Notes: generated by a model from the letters alone, not told the origin. Shown: positions 7,861-17,869, counted from the first letter of the stretch. The stretch is DNA of 64,000 bases from Acidimicrobiia bacterium (GCA_036396535.1 DASWKR010000060.1:28937-92936), one strand, 5' to 3'. A program made the numbers and translations.

Positions 7861-9167
7861 TGGCAGAACCGATCCTCACGGCGCGTATGGAGGCACATCC
7901 GGCCGACAGCCACACGATGGAGCGCTACCTGGCGACCGGCGGATACGAGGCGCTCCGTACCGCGCTCGGCAAGCAGCCGGAGGACGTCGCCGTCGAGGTG
8001 AAGGCTTCGAACATCCAGGGGCGTGGAGGGGCTGCATTTCCCACCGGCGTCAAGTGGGGCTTCCTCGGCAAGGCGACGCCGCGCTATCTCGTCGTCAATG
8101 CCGACGAGTCGGAGCCGGGGACGTTCAAGGACCGCCAGTTGCTCGAGCGCGATCCCCACCAGCTCGTCGAGGGAACCATCATCTCGTCGTACGCCCTCGG
8201 TGTCGAGCACGCTTTCGTCTACATCCGCGGCGAGTACGCCCGGCCGGCTCGCAGGGTGCAGCACGCCGTCGACGAGGCCTACTCGTCGGGGTTCCTCGGC
8301 CAGGACATCCTCGGCAGCGGGTTCGACCTCGACATCACCGTCCACCTGGGCGCCGGGGCGTACATCTGCGGCGAGGAGACGGCTCTCCTCAACAGCCTCG
8401 AGGGCAAGCGGGGTGAGCCACGGATCAAACCGCCGTTTCCCGCCGTCGAAGGCCTGTACGGCAGGCCGACGATCGTCAACAACGTCGAGACCCTCTCCAA
8501 CGTGCCGTGGATCGTCACCAACTCGGGCCACAAGTACTCGCTGATCGGGCCGGAGGCGTCCGCGGGAACCCGGATGTTCTCCCTCTCGGGACACGTCCGC
8601 AAACCGGGGAACTACGAGTTCGAGATGGGGATCACGTGGCGCCGGCTGATCTACGAGATCGGGGGAGGCATCCCGGGGGACCGGGAGCTCAAGTGCTGGA
8701 TCCCGGGGGGCGCCTCGGCGCCGTGGTTCGTCCCCGGCCACCTCGACACGTTGATCACGAAGGACGATGCGGCGGCTCAGGGATCCATGCTCGGCTCGGG
8801 GGCAATCGTCGTGATGGACGAGGCGACCAACGTCGTCGCCGCAGCCCATCGCATCGTCAAGTTCTTCGCCCACGAGTCGTGCGGGCAGTGCACCCCGTGC
8901 CGCGAGGGCACGTCGTGGCTCGAGCGGATGTTGTGGCGGATCCTCAACGGCCACGGCCGCCCGACGGACATCGACATGCTCCTCGACGTCTCCGACAACA
9001 TCAGCCCCGGCCTGCGGTGGCCCCCTGCGATGACGACGATCTGTCCGCTCGGCCCCTCGGCGGTTTCGCCGATCACGTCGATCATGAAGTACTTCCGCGA
9101 CGAGGTCGAGGCGATGATCGCCGCCGCCGAAGACTCGCCCGCCGTGGAGGAGGTGGCGGTTGGCTGA
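7860..9167 (+). CDS. nuoF: NADH-quinone oxidoreductase subunit F (complex I, cluster 1)
   Basis: NuoF of 435 residues binds NADH, FMN and 4Fe-4S cluster N3. The glycine-rich FMN/NADH motif GRGGAAFPTG is at residue 54 and GAGAYICGEE at 164-173. Cluster ligands are Cys341, Cys344 and Cys347 (ESCGQCTPC), with the fourth at Cys395 in MTTICPLGPSA. It oxidises NADH and passes electrons to NuoE and NuoG. Start ATG 7860 overlaps the nuoE stop by one base. Its end overlaps nuoG by eight bases. Confidence 0.96.
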   Translation: MAEPILTARMEAHPADSHTMERYLATGGYEALRTALGKQPEDVAVEVKASNIQGRGGAAFPTGVKWGFLGKATPRYLVVNADESEPGTFKDRQLLERDPHQLVEGTIISSYALGVEHAFVYIRGEYARPARRVQHAVDEAYSSGFLGQDILGSGFDLDITVHLGAGAYICGEETALLNSLEGKRGEPRIKPPFPAVEGLYGRPTIVNNVETLSNVPWIVTNSGHKYSLIGPEASAGTRMFSLSGHVRKPGNYEFEMGITWRRLIYEIGGGIPGDRELKCWIPGGASAPWFVPGHLDTLITKDDAAAQGSMLGSGAIVVMDEATNVVAAAHRIVKFFAHESCGQCTPCREGTSWLERMLWRILNGHGRPTDIDMLLDVSDNISPGLRWPPAMTTICPLGPSAVSPITSIMKYFRDEVEAMIAAAEDSPAVEEVAVG

Positions 9168-11604
9168 CGAGCAGCGGGTCAACATCACCGTCGACGGGGA
9201 ACCGCGGCAGGTCCCGGCCGGGCAGCTGCTCATCAAGGCCGCCGAGGACACGGGGACGTACATCCCCAGGTTCTGCTGGCATCCGAGGATGAAGCCGGTC
9301 GGTATGTGCAGGATGTGCCTCGTCGAGGTGGAGACCCCCCGCGGGAGGCTCCTCACCACTTCGTGTACGACACCGGTCGCCGAGGGGATGGTCGTGGAGA
9401 CCGAGTCCGAGGTGGTGAGGAAGGCGCAGGAAGGCGTTCTCGAGTTCCTGCTCATCAACCACCCGCTCGACTGTCCGGTGTGCGACAGAGGCGGCGAATG
9501 CCCTCTGCAGGACCAGACGATGTCGTACGGCCCGGGCGAGAGCAGGTTCGTCGAGGAGAAACGCCACTTCGAGAAGCCGATACCGATCTCCGACCTCGTG
9601 CTGCTCGACCGGGAGCGATGCATCCTTTGCGCCAGGTGCACGCGCTTCTCTTCCGAGGTCTCGGGGGATCCGCTCATCGAGTTCCAGCAGCGCGGCAACA
9701 CGACCCAGGTGCTCACCTTCCCCGACGAGCCGTTCAGCTCGTACTTCTCCGGCAACACTGTCGAGATCTGCCCTGTCGGGGCGCTCACCGCCAAGCCGTA
9801 CCGCTTCAGGGCGCGACCGTGGGACCTCGAGGCCGTCGAGTCGGTCTCGATGGTCGACTCGTTCGGCTCCAGGGTGTCGGTCCAGGTCAGCCAGAACCGG
9901 GTGCTCAGGATCAACGGCGTCGACAACGAGCCGACCAACCAGGGATGGCTCTCCGACAAGGACCGCTTCGTCTTCGAGTACGTGGGTTCGGAGCATCGGC
10001 TCGGCGTCCCTCTGGTGCGGGAGGGAGGCGAGCTGCGTGATGCGACGTGGGGCGAGGCGCTCGATCTGGTGGCAGAGCGGCTCAGCTCCGTCCGCGGCGA
10101 CGAGGTGGCGGGCATCGGTGGCGCCAGAGGAACGAACGAGGAAGCCTTCGCCTTCGGCAAGTTCCTCCGCACTGTCGTGGTGACGCCGCACATCGACAGC
10201 CAGCTCGCCGACGGGCTCGACCCGGACTTCCTCGCCTGCGTCGTCCCAAGAGCCACCGTCCCCGACCTCGACACGGCTGCGACGATCCTGGTGTGGGCCG
10301 GCGATCTCAAGGAGGAGCTCCCCGTCCTCTACCTGCGGGTCCGCCACGCCGTCGTCGAGCGGGGAGCGAGGCTCGTCGTCGTGCATCCACGAAGGACAGG
10401 GCTCGACGACGTCGCCTCGGTGAAGATCACATACCGGCCGGGTCACGGGGGAGACACGCTCCGCAAGCTGTCGTCGGGCGCCGTCGGGGAAGGAGGGTTC
10501 GTCGAAGCCCGTGAGCTGCTCGGCGCCGGGCCCGTCGTCGCCATCGTCGGCAGGACGGGCATCACCGAGGATCCGCGGGTCGCCGAGGCGGTGGCGGCGT
10601 TCGCCCGCGACCTGCCGGGCGCCAAGATTCTCCCGACCGTGCGGCGCCCGAATCTCCTCGGCGCTCTCGACATGGGTCTGGCGCCGACGTTGCTCCCCGG
10701 CAGGGTGCCGGTATCGTCCGAGACCCACCGGGCGGACCTCGAAGCGGCGTGGGGCCCTCTCCCGGAGGGGACCGGGCGCGGAGCCACAGGGATCTTCGAG
10801 GGGCTGAGGGACGGCGAGCTGCGCGCCCTCGTGCTTCTCGGCAGCGACCCGGTTCGCGACCACCCGGATCGGCTCCTCGTCACCGAGGCACTCGAGCGGG
10901 CGGACTTCGTGGTGGCGTTCGATATCTTCCTCAGCGAAACGGCGGCGACGGCCGACGTCGTGCTTCCCGTCGAGGGCTTCGCCGAGACGGAAGGCACGGT
11001 CACCAACCTCGAGGGCCGGGTGCAGAAGGTCAATCGGATCGTCCCCGGGCCCGGCCAATCCCGGGCGGCGTGGTCCGTGCTCGACGACCTGGCGAGGCGC
11101 ATGGGGGGGATGCTCGGCGCCACCTCCGCCGAGGCGATGGCCAAGGAGATCGAGTCGATCGCGCCCGCGTATCGAGGGATCACGTGGGACCTGCTCGACT
11201 GGGCCGACGGCCGCATGGGGGTGATCGTGCCGACGCCCGACGGCTCGCAGCCCCTCGAGTACGTCCCTGTCGACAACGCTCCGCTGGCGTCGGGAGGCAA
11301 GTTCAACCTCCACTTGGGTCGGGTGCTCTACGACGACGGCACGCTGGTTGCGATGTCGCCTTCGCTCGCCGGGCTCGGACCGGCGGCGATGGCGCACCTC
11401 CACCCTCGGGACGCGGGGGCGCTCGCCGCGGGTGACGGTGCCACCGTCAGGGTGACCAGCGATGCCGGGTCCGTGGAGCTGCCACTGCGGCTCGACCCGT
11501 CTCTCGCTCCCGGAACGCTCTACGTGCAAGCGAACCTGGCGAAGACGAGACAGCTCGGCTCGGCGCTCGCCGTCGACGTCGCCGCCGTGGAGGGTGATGC
11601 GTGA
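9160..11604 (+). CDS. nuoG: NADH-quinone oxidoreductase subunit G (complex I, cluster 1)
   Basis: NuoG of 814 residues. An N-terminal 2Fe-2S ferredoxin domain has Cys39, Cys50, Cys53 and Cys69. The N5 site follows (His101, Cys105, Cys108, Cys114), then the N4 ligands Cys154, Cys157, Cys160 and Cys204. The rest is a molybdopterin-oxidoreductase-like domain that in this family no longer catalyses. Around residues 225-245, where some bacterial NuoG proteins carry the extra N7 cluster, the sequence (SMVDSFGSRVSVQVSQNRV) has no cysteines, so N7 is absent. The start is TTG 9160 behind a GGAGG site, overlapping nuoF by eight bases; no ATG or GTG is close by in frame. Confidence 0.95.
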   Translation: MADEQRVNITVDGEPRQVPAGQLLIKAAEDTGTYIPRFCWHPRMKPVGMCRMCLVEVETPRGRLLTTSCTTPVAEGMVVETESEVVRKAQEGVLEFLLINHPLDCPVCDRGGECPLQDQTMSYGPGESRFVEEKRHFEKPIPISDLVLLDRERCILCARCTRFSSEVSGDPLIEFQQRGNTTQVLTFPDEPFSSYFSGNTVEICPVGALTAKPYRFRARPWDLEAVESVSMVDSFGSRVSVQVSQNRVLRINGVDNEPTNQGWLSDKDRFVFEYVGSEHRLGVPLVREGGELRDATWGEALDLVAERLSSVRGDEVAGIGGARGTNEEAFAFGKFLRTVVVTPHIDSQLADGLDPDFLACVVPRATVPDLDTAATILVWAGDLKEELPVLYLRVRHAVVERGARLVVVHPRRTGLDDVASVKITYRPGHGGDTLRKLSSGAVGEGGFVEARELLGAGPVVAIVGRTGITEDPRVAEAVAAFARDLPGAKILPTVRRPNLLGALDMGLAPTLLPGRVPVSSETHRADLEAAWGPLPEGTGRGATGIFEGLRDGELRALVLLGSDPVRDHPDRLLVTEALERADFVVAFDIFLSETAATADVVLPVEGFAETEGTVTNLEGRVQKVNRIVPGPGQSRAAWSVLDDLARRMGGMLGATSAEAMAKEIESIAPAYRGITWDLLDWADGRMGVIVPTPDGSQPLEYVPVDNAPLASGGKFNLHLGRVLYDDGTLVAMSPSLAGLGPAAMAHLHPRDAGALAAGDGATVRVTSDAGSVELPLRLDPSLAPGTLYVQANLAKTRQLGSALAVDVAAVEGDA

Positions 11605-12662
11605 CCGGCCTCGAGATCTTCCTGGAGGCGGGGGTCAAGGTGATCGTCGCCTTCGCGTTGCTCCTCAACATCACGATCCTGGTGATCTGGTTCGAGAGGA
11701 AGGTCGTCGCCGACATGCAGAACAGGATCGGTCCCAACCGGGCAGGTCCATACGGGATGCTGCAGACCGTCGCCGACGGGCTCAAGCTGCTGTTCAAGGA
11801 GAACGTCACTCCTCACAAGGTCGAGTTCGCCCTGTACATCGCGGCTCCGGTCGTTGCGTTGCTGCCGGCCCTGCTCATCTTCCTGGTGATCCCGATCGGC
11901 AGGCCGTTCACCCTCGGCGATCGGGTGATCGATCTGGCAGGGACGGACCTCAACGTCGCCGTCCTCTACGTGCTCGCCCTCTCGTCGCTGGCGGTGTACG
12001 CGGTCGTGCTCGCCGGCTGGGCCTCCGGCTCGAAGTACCCGCTGCTCGGGGCGGTGCGCGCCTCGGCCCAGATGATCTCGTACGAGGCGGCGATGGGCTT
12101 GGCGCTCGTCCCGGTGATCCTCTTCACGGGTACGACGTCGATGCAGGGGATGGTGGCGGCCCAGGGAGGCGACATCCTCGGCTTCCTGGGACCGTGGAAC
12201 GCGGTGCTCCTGCCCTCGTTCGTGATCTTCTTCGTGGCGGGCATCGCCGAGACGAATCGCGCTCCGTTCGACCTGGTAGAGGCCGAATCCGAGCTCGTCG
12301 GCGGCTACCACACCGAGTACAGCGGGTTCCGCTTCGCCCTGTTCTACCTCGCCGAGTACATCAACATGTTCAACATCTCTGCGCTCACGGTGACGATATT
12401 CCTCGGCGGGTGGATCGGCCCGGACTTCGGCCTCGGGCAGCCGTTCACATGGATCCTCCCCCTGTTTTGGTTCTTCGCCAAGACGACTGCGCTCATCTTC
12501 GTGTTCGTGTGGATCAGGGCCACGTTGCCGCGAATGCGGTACGACCAGCTCATGTCGTTCGGATGGAAACGCCTCATACCGGTGACGCTCGGCTGGGTCG
12601 TGCTCGTGACCATCGCCATCGCCATGCGCCGCTTCCCGCCGAGTTGGCTGCCGTGGGCGTGA
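11601..12662 (+). CDS. nuoH: NADH-quinone oxidoreductase subunit H (complex I, cluster 1)
   Basis: NuoH of 353 residues, a polytopic subunit with about eight helices that joins the peripheral arm to the membrane arm and forms the quinone entry chamber. Conserved text includes ERKVVADMQNRIGPNRAGP near residue 32 and the acidic loop APFDLVEAESELVGGYHTEY. GTG 11601 overlaps the nuoG stop by four bases. Confidence 0.96.
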   Translation: MTGLEIFLEAGVKVIVAFALLLNITILVIWFERKVVADMQNRIGPNRAGPYGMLQTVADGLKLLFKENVTPHKVEFALYIAAPVVALLPALLIFLVIPIGRPFTLGDRVIDLAGTDLNVAVLYVLALSSLAVYAVVLAGWASGSKYPLLGAVRASAQMISYEAAMGLALVPVILFTGTTSMQGMVAAQGGDILGFLGPWNAVLLPSFVIFFVAGIAETNRAPFDLVEAESELVGGYHTEYSGFRFALFYLAEYINMFNISALTVTIFLGGWIGPDFGLGQPFTWILPLFWFFAKTTALIFVFVWIRATLPRMRYDQLMSFGWKRLIPVTLGWVVLVTIAIAMRRFPPSWLPWA

Positions 12663-12672
12663 GGGGGTAGCG

Positions 12673-13332
12673 ATGGCAGGCTGGTTCTCCGACATGCTCG
12701 GCCCGTTCAAGGGATTCGCAACGGTGTTGCGCCAGATCGGCAAGCCGCGGGTCACCCGGCAGTACCCCAAGGAGCACAGAGCCAAGCCGCAACGCTTCCA
12801 CGGCAGGCACGTCCTCAACCGGTATCCCGACGGGATGGAGAAGTGCATCGGTTGTGAGCTGTGCGCCGGTGTCTGCCCGGCGAGGTGCATCTACGTCCGG
12901 GGGGAGGACAACCCGCCCGACGCCCCCGTGAGCCCGGGCGAGCGGTACGGGTTCGTCTACGAGATCAACATGCTGCGGTGCATCTTCTGCGGCCTGTGCG
13001 TCGAGGCATGTCCCACCGAAGCGATCACGATGACCCACCTGTTCGAGTTCTCCGTGACGAATCGGGCGGACTCGATCTACACCCGCGAGCAGCTCCTCGT
13101 CGACCGCGACGGCGCCCCCAACCACCTCGACCCGGACGACCCTCTCATCGACATCGGCGAGCTGCGAATCGCCGACGGATGGATGCGAGCGACGGCTTCC
13201 TCGGGTAGGGCGGCCTACGAAGGGGTGGTTGCGTGGACCCCGTCCGCCGGCGTCGGGCTGCGTCCGGCGGAGAGAGGACAGTCGGCGGAGGGCCAGACCG
13301 CGGCTGCCGATCCGGAGGAGGATGGGAAATGA
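12673..13332 (+). CDS. nuoI: NADH-quinone oxidoreductase subunit I (complex I, cluster 1)
   Basis: NuoI of 219 residues, an 8Fe ferredoxin-like subunit carrying clusters N6a and N6b. The two CxxCxxCxxxC motifs are complete: Cys58, 61, 64 and 68, and Cys103, 106, 109 and 113. The C-terminal 50-60 residues, rich in Gly, Ala and Glu, extend beyond the usual fold and are absent from the second-cluster copy. The gene starts at ATG 12673, ten bases after nuoH, and overlaps nuoJ. Confidence 0.95.
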   Translation: MAGWFSDMLGPFKGFATVLRQIGKPRVTRQYPKEHRAKPQRFHGRHVLNRYPDGMEKCIGCELCAGVCPARCIYVRGEDNPPDAPVSPGERYGFVYEINMLRCIFCGLCVEACPTEAITMTHLFEFSVTNRADSIYTREQLLVDRDGAPNHLDPDDPLIDIGELRIADGWMRATASSGRAAYEGVVAWTPSAGVGLRPAERGQSAEGQTAAADPEEDGK

Positions 13333-13964
13333 ACGCCGAGACGCTCCTCTTCGTGGTGTTCGCCATCGCTGCGATCGCCGGCGGGCTCACGATGGTCGCC
13401 GCCCGTAACCCGGTCTACTCGGCGATGGGGCTGCTGCTGGCGATGTTCTCCGTGGCGGTCTTCTACGTGCTCAACGGCGCCCATTTCGTGGCCGCAGTGC
13501 AGGTGCTCATTTACGCAGGCGCCGTGATCACGCTGTTCCTGTTCGTGATCATGCTCCTCGGCGTCGATCGGGTGGACGATCCGCACGAGAGCATCCCCCT
13601 GCAGCGGCCCCTGGCGGTCATCGTCGGAGCCGGCCTGCTCCTGCTCCTGCTGGTGGCAGGGAGAGCGGCCTGGGTCACGGGAGAGGCGGCGTTCGCGTCG
13701 GAGGACGTGAGCGGGACCATCGAGGCGATCTCGGACGAGCTCTTCGGCACATGGCTGATCCCTTTCGAGGCGACGATCCTGCTCCTCACGATCGCCGCAG
13801 TCGGCACGGTCGCCCTGGCCCACTTCGGCGAAGGCCTCCAGGTGGTCGGGCGCCCGGTGGGCGAGGTCGAGGGCGTCTCCCGTTACGAGCTCGGGTCGGG
13901 CACGGGGCGGGGCGGCGACGGTCTGGTCGCGGTCGACGACGCAGCCGAGGAGGGTGACCCGTGA
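13329..13964 (+). CDS. nuoJ: NADH-quinone oxidoreductase subunit J (complex I, cluster 1)
   Basis: NuoJ of 211 residues with five predicted membrane helices. The family signature [20 protein letters not shown] lies in helix 3, where the flexible pi-bulge occurs in solved structures. The last 45 residues form a hydrophilic, Gly- and acid-rich tail. ATG 13329 overlaps the nuoI stop (ATGA) and the end overlaps nuoK. Confidence 0.94.
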   Translation: MNAETLLFVVFAIAAIAGGLTMVAARNPVYSAMGLLLAMFSVAVFYVLNGAHFVAAVQVLIYAGAVITLFLFVIMLLGVDRVDDPHESIPLQRPLAVIVGAGLLLLLLVAGRAAWVTGEAAFASEDVSGTIEAISDELFGTWLIPFEATILLLTIAAVGTVALAHFGEGLQVVGRPVGEVEGVSRYELGSGTGRGGDGLVAVDDAAEEGDP

Positions 13965-14266
13965 CCGTCACCGCCGGGTGGTACATGGCGCTGGCGGCCG
14001 TGCTGTTCGTCATCGGGGCATCCGGGCTGCTGCTGCGCCGCAACGCCCTCGTGATGTTCATGTCGATCGAGCTGATGCTCAACGCCGTCAACGTCTCGTT
14101 CGTCGCAGCCGGCAGGGAGCTCGGCCTCCTCGACGGCCAGATCGCCGCAATCTTCGTGATGGTGGTCGCCGCAGCCGAGGTGACCGTCGGCCTGGCGATC
14201 ATCATCTCCGTGTTCCGCAAGAGGGCGACCGCCAGCGTCGACGAGCTGTCCGGGATGAGGGGCTGA
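13961..14266 (+). CDS. nuoK: NADH-quinone oxidoreductase subunit K (complex I, cluster 1)
   Basis: NuoK of 101 residues, the family's normal length, with three membrane helices. The conserved buried glutamates lie in [11 protein letters not shown] and in [12 protein letters not shown]; they take part in proton translocation. GTG 13961 overlaps nuoJ, and the TGA overlaps nuoL by one base. Confidence 0.95.
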   Translation: MTVTAGWYMALAAVLFVIGASGLLLRRNALVMFMSIELMLNAVNVSFVAAGRELGLLDGQIAAIFVMVVAAAEVTVGLAIIISVFRKRATASVDELSGMRG

Positions 14267-16146
14267 TGGTCGACGTGATCTGGCTCACGATCCTCCTGCC
14301 GCTGGTCGGGGCGGCGTTCCTGCTCTTCTTCGGGAAGCGCCTCGGTGAACCGGCGTCCGGGGTCGTCGCGTCGAGCCTCGTCGGCGTCGGGTTTCTCATC
14401 GCGGTGATCGCCGCCATCCCGCTCATCTCGGGAAGCAGCCGGGAGGCCACCCACGTCGTCCTGTTCTCTTGGATCCCCAGCCTCGGCATCGACGCCTCGC
14501 TGCTGTGGGATCCGCTCTCGGCGATGATGACGCTCGTCGTGACCGGCGTCGGATCGCTCATCCACGTCTACTCGATCGGGTACATGCACGGCGACCCTCG
14601 TTACGGGCGATTCTTCACGTACCTCAACCTCTTCATCGCCTCGATGCTGATCCTGGTGCTCGGCGACAACTTCGGGATCCTGTTCGTCGGGTGGGAGCTC
14701 GTCGGTCTCAGCTCGTACCTGCTCATCTCGTTCTGGTTCACGAAGCCGAGCGCAGCCGCAGCCGGGAAAAAGGCGTTCATCGTGAACCGGATCGGCGACC
14801 TCGGCTTTCTCGTGGCGCTCATGATCATCTTCTCGGTCTTCGGGTCACTGGCGTTCGAGACCGTCTTCGAGGAGGCCTCGCTCCAGCTCTCCACGGCCGC
14901 GGCGACCGCCATCACCCTGCTGCTGCTCGTCGGGGCGGCCGGCAAGTCGGCGCAGCTGCCCCTGCACGTCTGGCTGCCCGACGCCATGGAAGGTCCGACA
15001 CCCGTCTCGGCGTTGATCCACGCCGCGACCATGGTCACGGCAGGCGTGTACATGACGGCGCGCACCGGGGTCCTGTTCGAGCTGGCGCCGTTCTCGGCCG
15101 CGGCGGTCGCCACGGTCGGGGCGCTCACCGCCCTCTTCGCGGCGACGATCGCCGTCGGGCAGCGCGACATCAAGCGGGTGCTCGCCTACTCGACGATCAG
15201 CCAGCTCGGCTACATGTTCATGGGCGTCGGGGCGGCCGCATACGTGGCGGGCGTCTTCCACCTCCTCACCCATGCGTTCTTCAAGGGCCTGCTGTTCCTC
15301 GCCGCAGGGTCGGTCATCCACGCGCTCGCCAACGAGCAGGACATGTGGAAGATGGGGGGGCTCCGCAAGGTGATGCCGGTGACGTTCGCCACGATGGTGG
15401 CCGCCTGGCTCGCCATCTCCGGGATCCCGCCCTTCGCCGGCTTCTGGTCCAAGGACGAGATCCTGGCGGTGACGTTCTACAGGGGCGGAGCCTGGGTCCT
15501 GCTGTGGATCGTCGGCCTGGTGACGGCCGGCCTGACGGCCTTCTACATGAGCAAGCTCATGTACCTGACGTTCTGGGGAGAGCCGCGATGGGCCGAGGGC
15601 GTCCACCCCCACGAGAGCCCTGCGACGATGACGGGTCCGCTCGTGGTCCTGGCAGGGCTCTCCGTCGTGGGCGGCCTCGTCAACACTCCGTTCCGCCCGG
15701 CCCTCGAGCACTTCCTCGACCCGGCTTTCGAGCTCGTCGACCACGCCGCGGTGCCCCAGGGCGCCACCCCGTGGCTGCTCGCCGCCGTCTCGGTGGCGGC
15801 GGGGGTGGCCGGCATCTGGTACGCACGGCGCCGCTACGTCGAGCGTGCGCTCCCCGAGGAGACCGGGGCGGCGTGGGACAGGCTCGAGCACGGCTACTAC
15901 GTCGACGACGCCTTCGGGCGGGGCATCGTGATCCCGGCCCGCCGCGGCGCCGAGCTCACCGCCTTCGTCGGCGACGCCAAGATCGTGGACGGCGCCGTCG
16001 ACGGCGTCGGTTGGCTCGTGCAGAGGGCGGCCCAGCTGCTCCGGCCGATCCAGTCGGGGCTCGTCCGCAGCTACGGGCTGGGCATCGCGGCAGGCGTCGT
16101 CGGCTTCGTGCTGTGGGTCCTCGTCAGAGGCGGTGCGATCGGATGA
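14266..16146 (+). CDS. nuoL: NADH-quinone oxidoreductase subunit L (complex I, cluster 1)
   Basis: NuoL of 626 residues, the distal antiporter-like proton pump of the membrane arm. The channel glutamate lies in FVGWELVGLSSYLLI and the channel lysine in [18 protein letters not shown]. About fourteen core helices and a C-terminal lateral-helix region are predicted. ATG 14266 overlaps the nuoK stop. It is followed by the only sizeable gap in the operon, 184 bases before nuoM. Confidence 0.96.
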   Translation: MVDVIWLTILLPLVGAAFLLFFGKRLGEPASGVVASSLVGVGFLIAVIAAIPLISGSSREATHVVLFSWIPSLGIDASLLWDPLSAMMTLVVTGVGSLIHVYSIGYMHGDPRYGRFFTYLNLFIASMLILVLGDNFGILFVGWELVGLSSYLLISFWFTKPSAAAAGKKAFIVNRIGDLGFLVALMIIFSVFGSLAFETVFEEASLQLSTAAATAITLLLLVGAAGKSAQLPLHVWLPDAMEGPTPVSALIHAATMVTAGVYMTARTGVLFELAPFSAAAVATVGALTALFAATIAVGQRDIKRVLAYSTISQLGYMFMGVGAAAYVAGVFHLLTHAFFKGLLFLAAGSVIHALANEQDMWKMGGLRKVMPVTFATMVAAWLAISGIPPFAGFWSKDEILAVTFYRGGAWVLLWIVGLVTAGLTAFYMSKLMYLTFWGEPRWAEGVHPHESPATMTGPLVVLAGLSVVGGLVNTPFRPALEHFLDPAFELVDHAAVPQGATPWLLAAVSVAAGVAGIWYARRRYVERALPEETGAAWDRLEHGYYVDDAFGRGIVIPARRGAELTAFVGDAKIVDGAVDGVGWLVQRAAQLLRPIQSGLVRSYGLGIAAGVVGFVLWVLVRGGAIG

Positions 16147-16230
16147 GGGCGTTGACGTCGAGGATCCGCTACGAGGCCTCTGGGTGGTGCATCCCCGACG
16201 CGGGCGGGATGGCTGAGGTCGGGCGCGTCG

Positions 16231-16245
16231 CCGGCGAATCGCCGG
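16231..16245 (+). other. Hairpin in the nuoL-nuoM gap
   Basis: CCGGCG-AAT-CGCCGG forms a six-pair stem with a three-base loop. It lies in the only non-overlapping stretch of the operon (16147-16330). No T-run follows, so an RNA-processing or stability element is as likely as a terminator. Confidence 0.3.
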
Positions 16246-16330
16246 AGAGACGGCGGTCTCGCTCCCGGATGCGCAACCGGGCGGCGAGCGACGGTGGAGC
16301 TGCCGAGGCACGACGAGAGGCCGGTCGAGC

Positions 16331-17869
16331 ATGAGCTTTTCCGTGGTCGCCCTGCTCGTGCTGCTACCCGCCCTGGGAGCCGTCGTCGTAGCTCTCATCC
16401 CGAGGCGCCGCCAAGAGCTCGTGCTGCCCGTCACCGCCGCCATCACCCTCCTGCCGCTCGCCGTGGCGCTCTACGCCCTGTGGGAGTTCCAAACCGGTAC
16501 CCCCGACTTCCAGTTCACGGAGCGCGTGGCGTGGTTCCCCGAATGGGGCATCGGCTGGAACGTTGGCATCGACGGGATCTCGCTCTTCCTCCTCGTCCTC
16601 ACCGCCCTCCTGTTCCCGATCTCGATCCTGGCGTCGGCGTCCGTGGAGAAGGACGTGAAGCTCTACATGATCTCGATGCTCGTCCTCGAGACCGGGCTCC
16701 TCGGCGTGTTCGTCGCCCTCGACCTGCTGCTCTTCTTCGTCTTCTTCGAGGTGACCCTGGTTCCGATGTACCTGCTCATCGGGATCTGGGGCAGCGCCAA
16801 CCGGGTCTACGCCGCCGTCAAATTCGTCCTCTACACCGCCCTCGGCTCGGCCCTCATGCTCACGGCCATCATCTGGCTGGCGGTGACCGCTTCTCCCGGG
16901 TCGATCTCGTTCGCCTTCCAGGACCTCCTCGAGGCCGAGCTGTCCCGCACCGCCCAGCTCTGGCTGTTCCTCGGGTTCGCCGCCGCCTTCGCCGTCAAGG
17001 TGCCCTTGTTCCCTCTGCACACCTGGCTGCCGGACGCCCACACCGAGGCGCCGACCGCCGGCTCGGTCTTGCTGGCCGGCGTCCTCCTCAAGCTCGGAAC
17101 GTACGGTTTCCTCCGGTTCAACCTGACGCTGTTCCCGGACGCCACGGTTCGCCTGGCGCCATGGCTGGCGACGCTGGCGGTTGTCGGGATCATCTACGGC
17201 GCCGTGGTCGCCACGGTGCAGCCTGATGTGAAGCGACTCGTCGCATACTCTTCCGTCAGCCACCTCGGGTTCATCGTGCTCGGACTGTTCGCCCTGACCA
17301 CACAGGGTCTCCAGGGAGGCGTCATCCAGATGGTGAACCACGGCCTGACGACGGGCGGTTTGTTCCTGCTCATCGGGATGATCTACGACAGACGCCACAC
17401 CAGGCAGATCTCCGACTACGGCGGGCTGGCGCAGGTGATGCCGGTATTCGCCGGCTTTTTCCTGTTCATGGCGTTCGCCTCGGCAGGGCTCCCCGGCCTC
17501 AACGGCTTCGTCGGCGAGTTCAAGGTGCTGCTCGGCAGCTACCTCACCTTCCCGGTGCTCGCCGTGGTCGCCGCCCTCGGTGTCGTGCTGGCTGCCGTCT
17601 ACCTGTTGTGGGCCTACGAGCGCGTCTTCACGGGACCGATCACGAACCAGGCGAACGAGAAGCTCCTCGACCTCGGCCTCCGCGAGGTCGTCATCCTCGC
17701 TCCGCTCGCCGTCCTCATCGTGTTCCTCGGGATCTACCCCAAGCCGGCGCTCGACCGCATCCAGCCATCCGTCGACGCCGTCATCGAGCGAATCGACACG
17801 CAGCTCGGCACGGCGTGGGACCCGCCGCGATACGGCACGGGCGTTCCCGCCGCGGCAGGGGAGGAGTAG
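16331..17869 (+). CDS. nuoM: NADH-quinone oxidoreductase subunit M (complex I, cluster 1)
   Basis: NuoM of 512 residues, the middle antiporter-like proton pump. The family motif with the key glutamate is LLFFVFFEVTLVPMYLLIG; the key lysine is in AVKVPLFPLHTWLPDAH. About fourteen helices are predicted. ATG 16331 follows a 184-base non-coding interval. The end lies three bases before nuoN. Confidence 0.96.
   Translation: MSFSVVALLVLLPALGAVVVALIPRRRQELVLPVTAAITLLPLAVALYALWEFQTGTPDFQFTERVAWFPEWGIGWNVGIDGISLFLLVLTALLFPISILASASVEKDVKLYMISMLVLETGLLGVFVALDLLLFFVFFEVTLVPMYLLIGIWGSANRVYAAVKFVLYTALGSALMLTAIIWLAVTASPGSISFAFQDLLEAELSRTAQLWLFLGFAAAFAVKVPLFPLHTWLPDAHTEAPTAGSVLLAGVLLKLGTYGFLRFNLTLFPDATVRLAPWLATLAVVGIIYGAVVATVQPDVKRLVAYSSVSHLGFIVLGLFALTTQGLQGGVIQMVNHGLTTGGLFLLIGMIYDRRHTRQISDYGGLAQVMPVFAGFFLFMAFASAGLPGLNGFVGEFKVLLGSYLTFPVLAVVAALGVVLAAVYLLWAYERVFTGPITNQANEKLLDLGLREVVILAPLAVLIVFLGIYPKPALDRIQPSVDAVIERIDTQLGTAWDPPRYGTGVPAAAGEE

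Noticed and set aside
7650..10310. 886-codon open frame on the minus strand
   Set aside because: Antisense to nuoE, nuoF and nuoG, whose cluster ligands and overlaps are clear.
9082..11529. 815-codon open frame on the minus strand
   Set aside because: Antisense shadow of nuoG with low-complexity composition.
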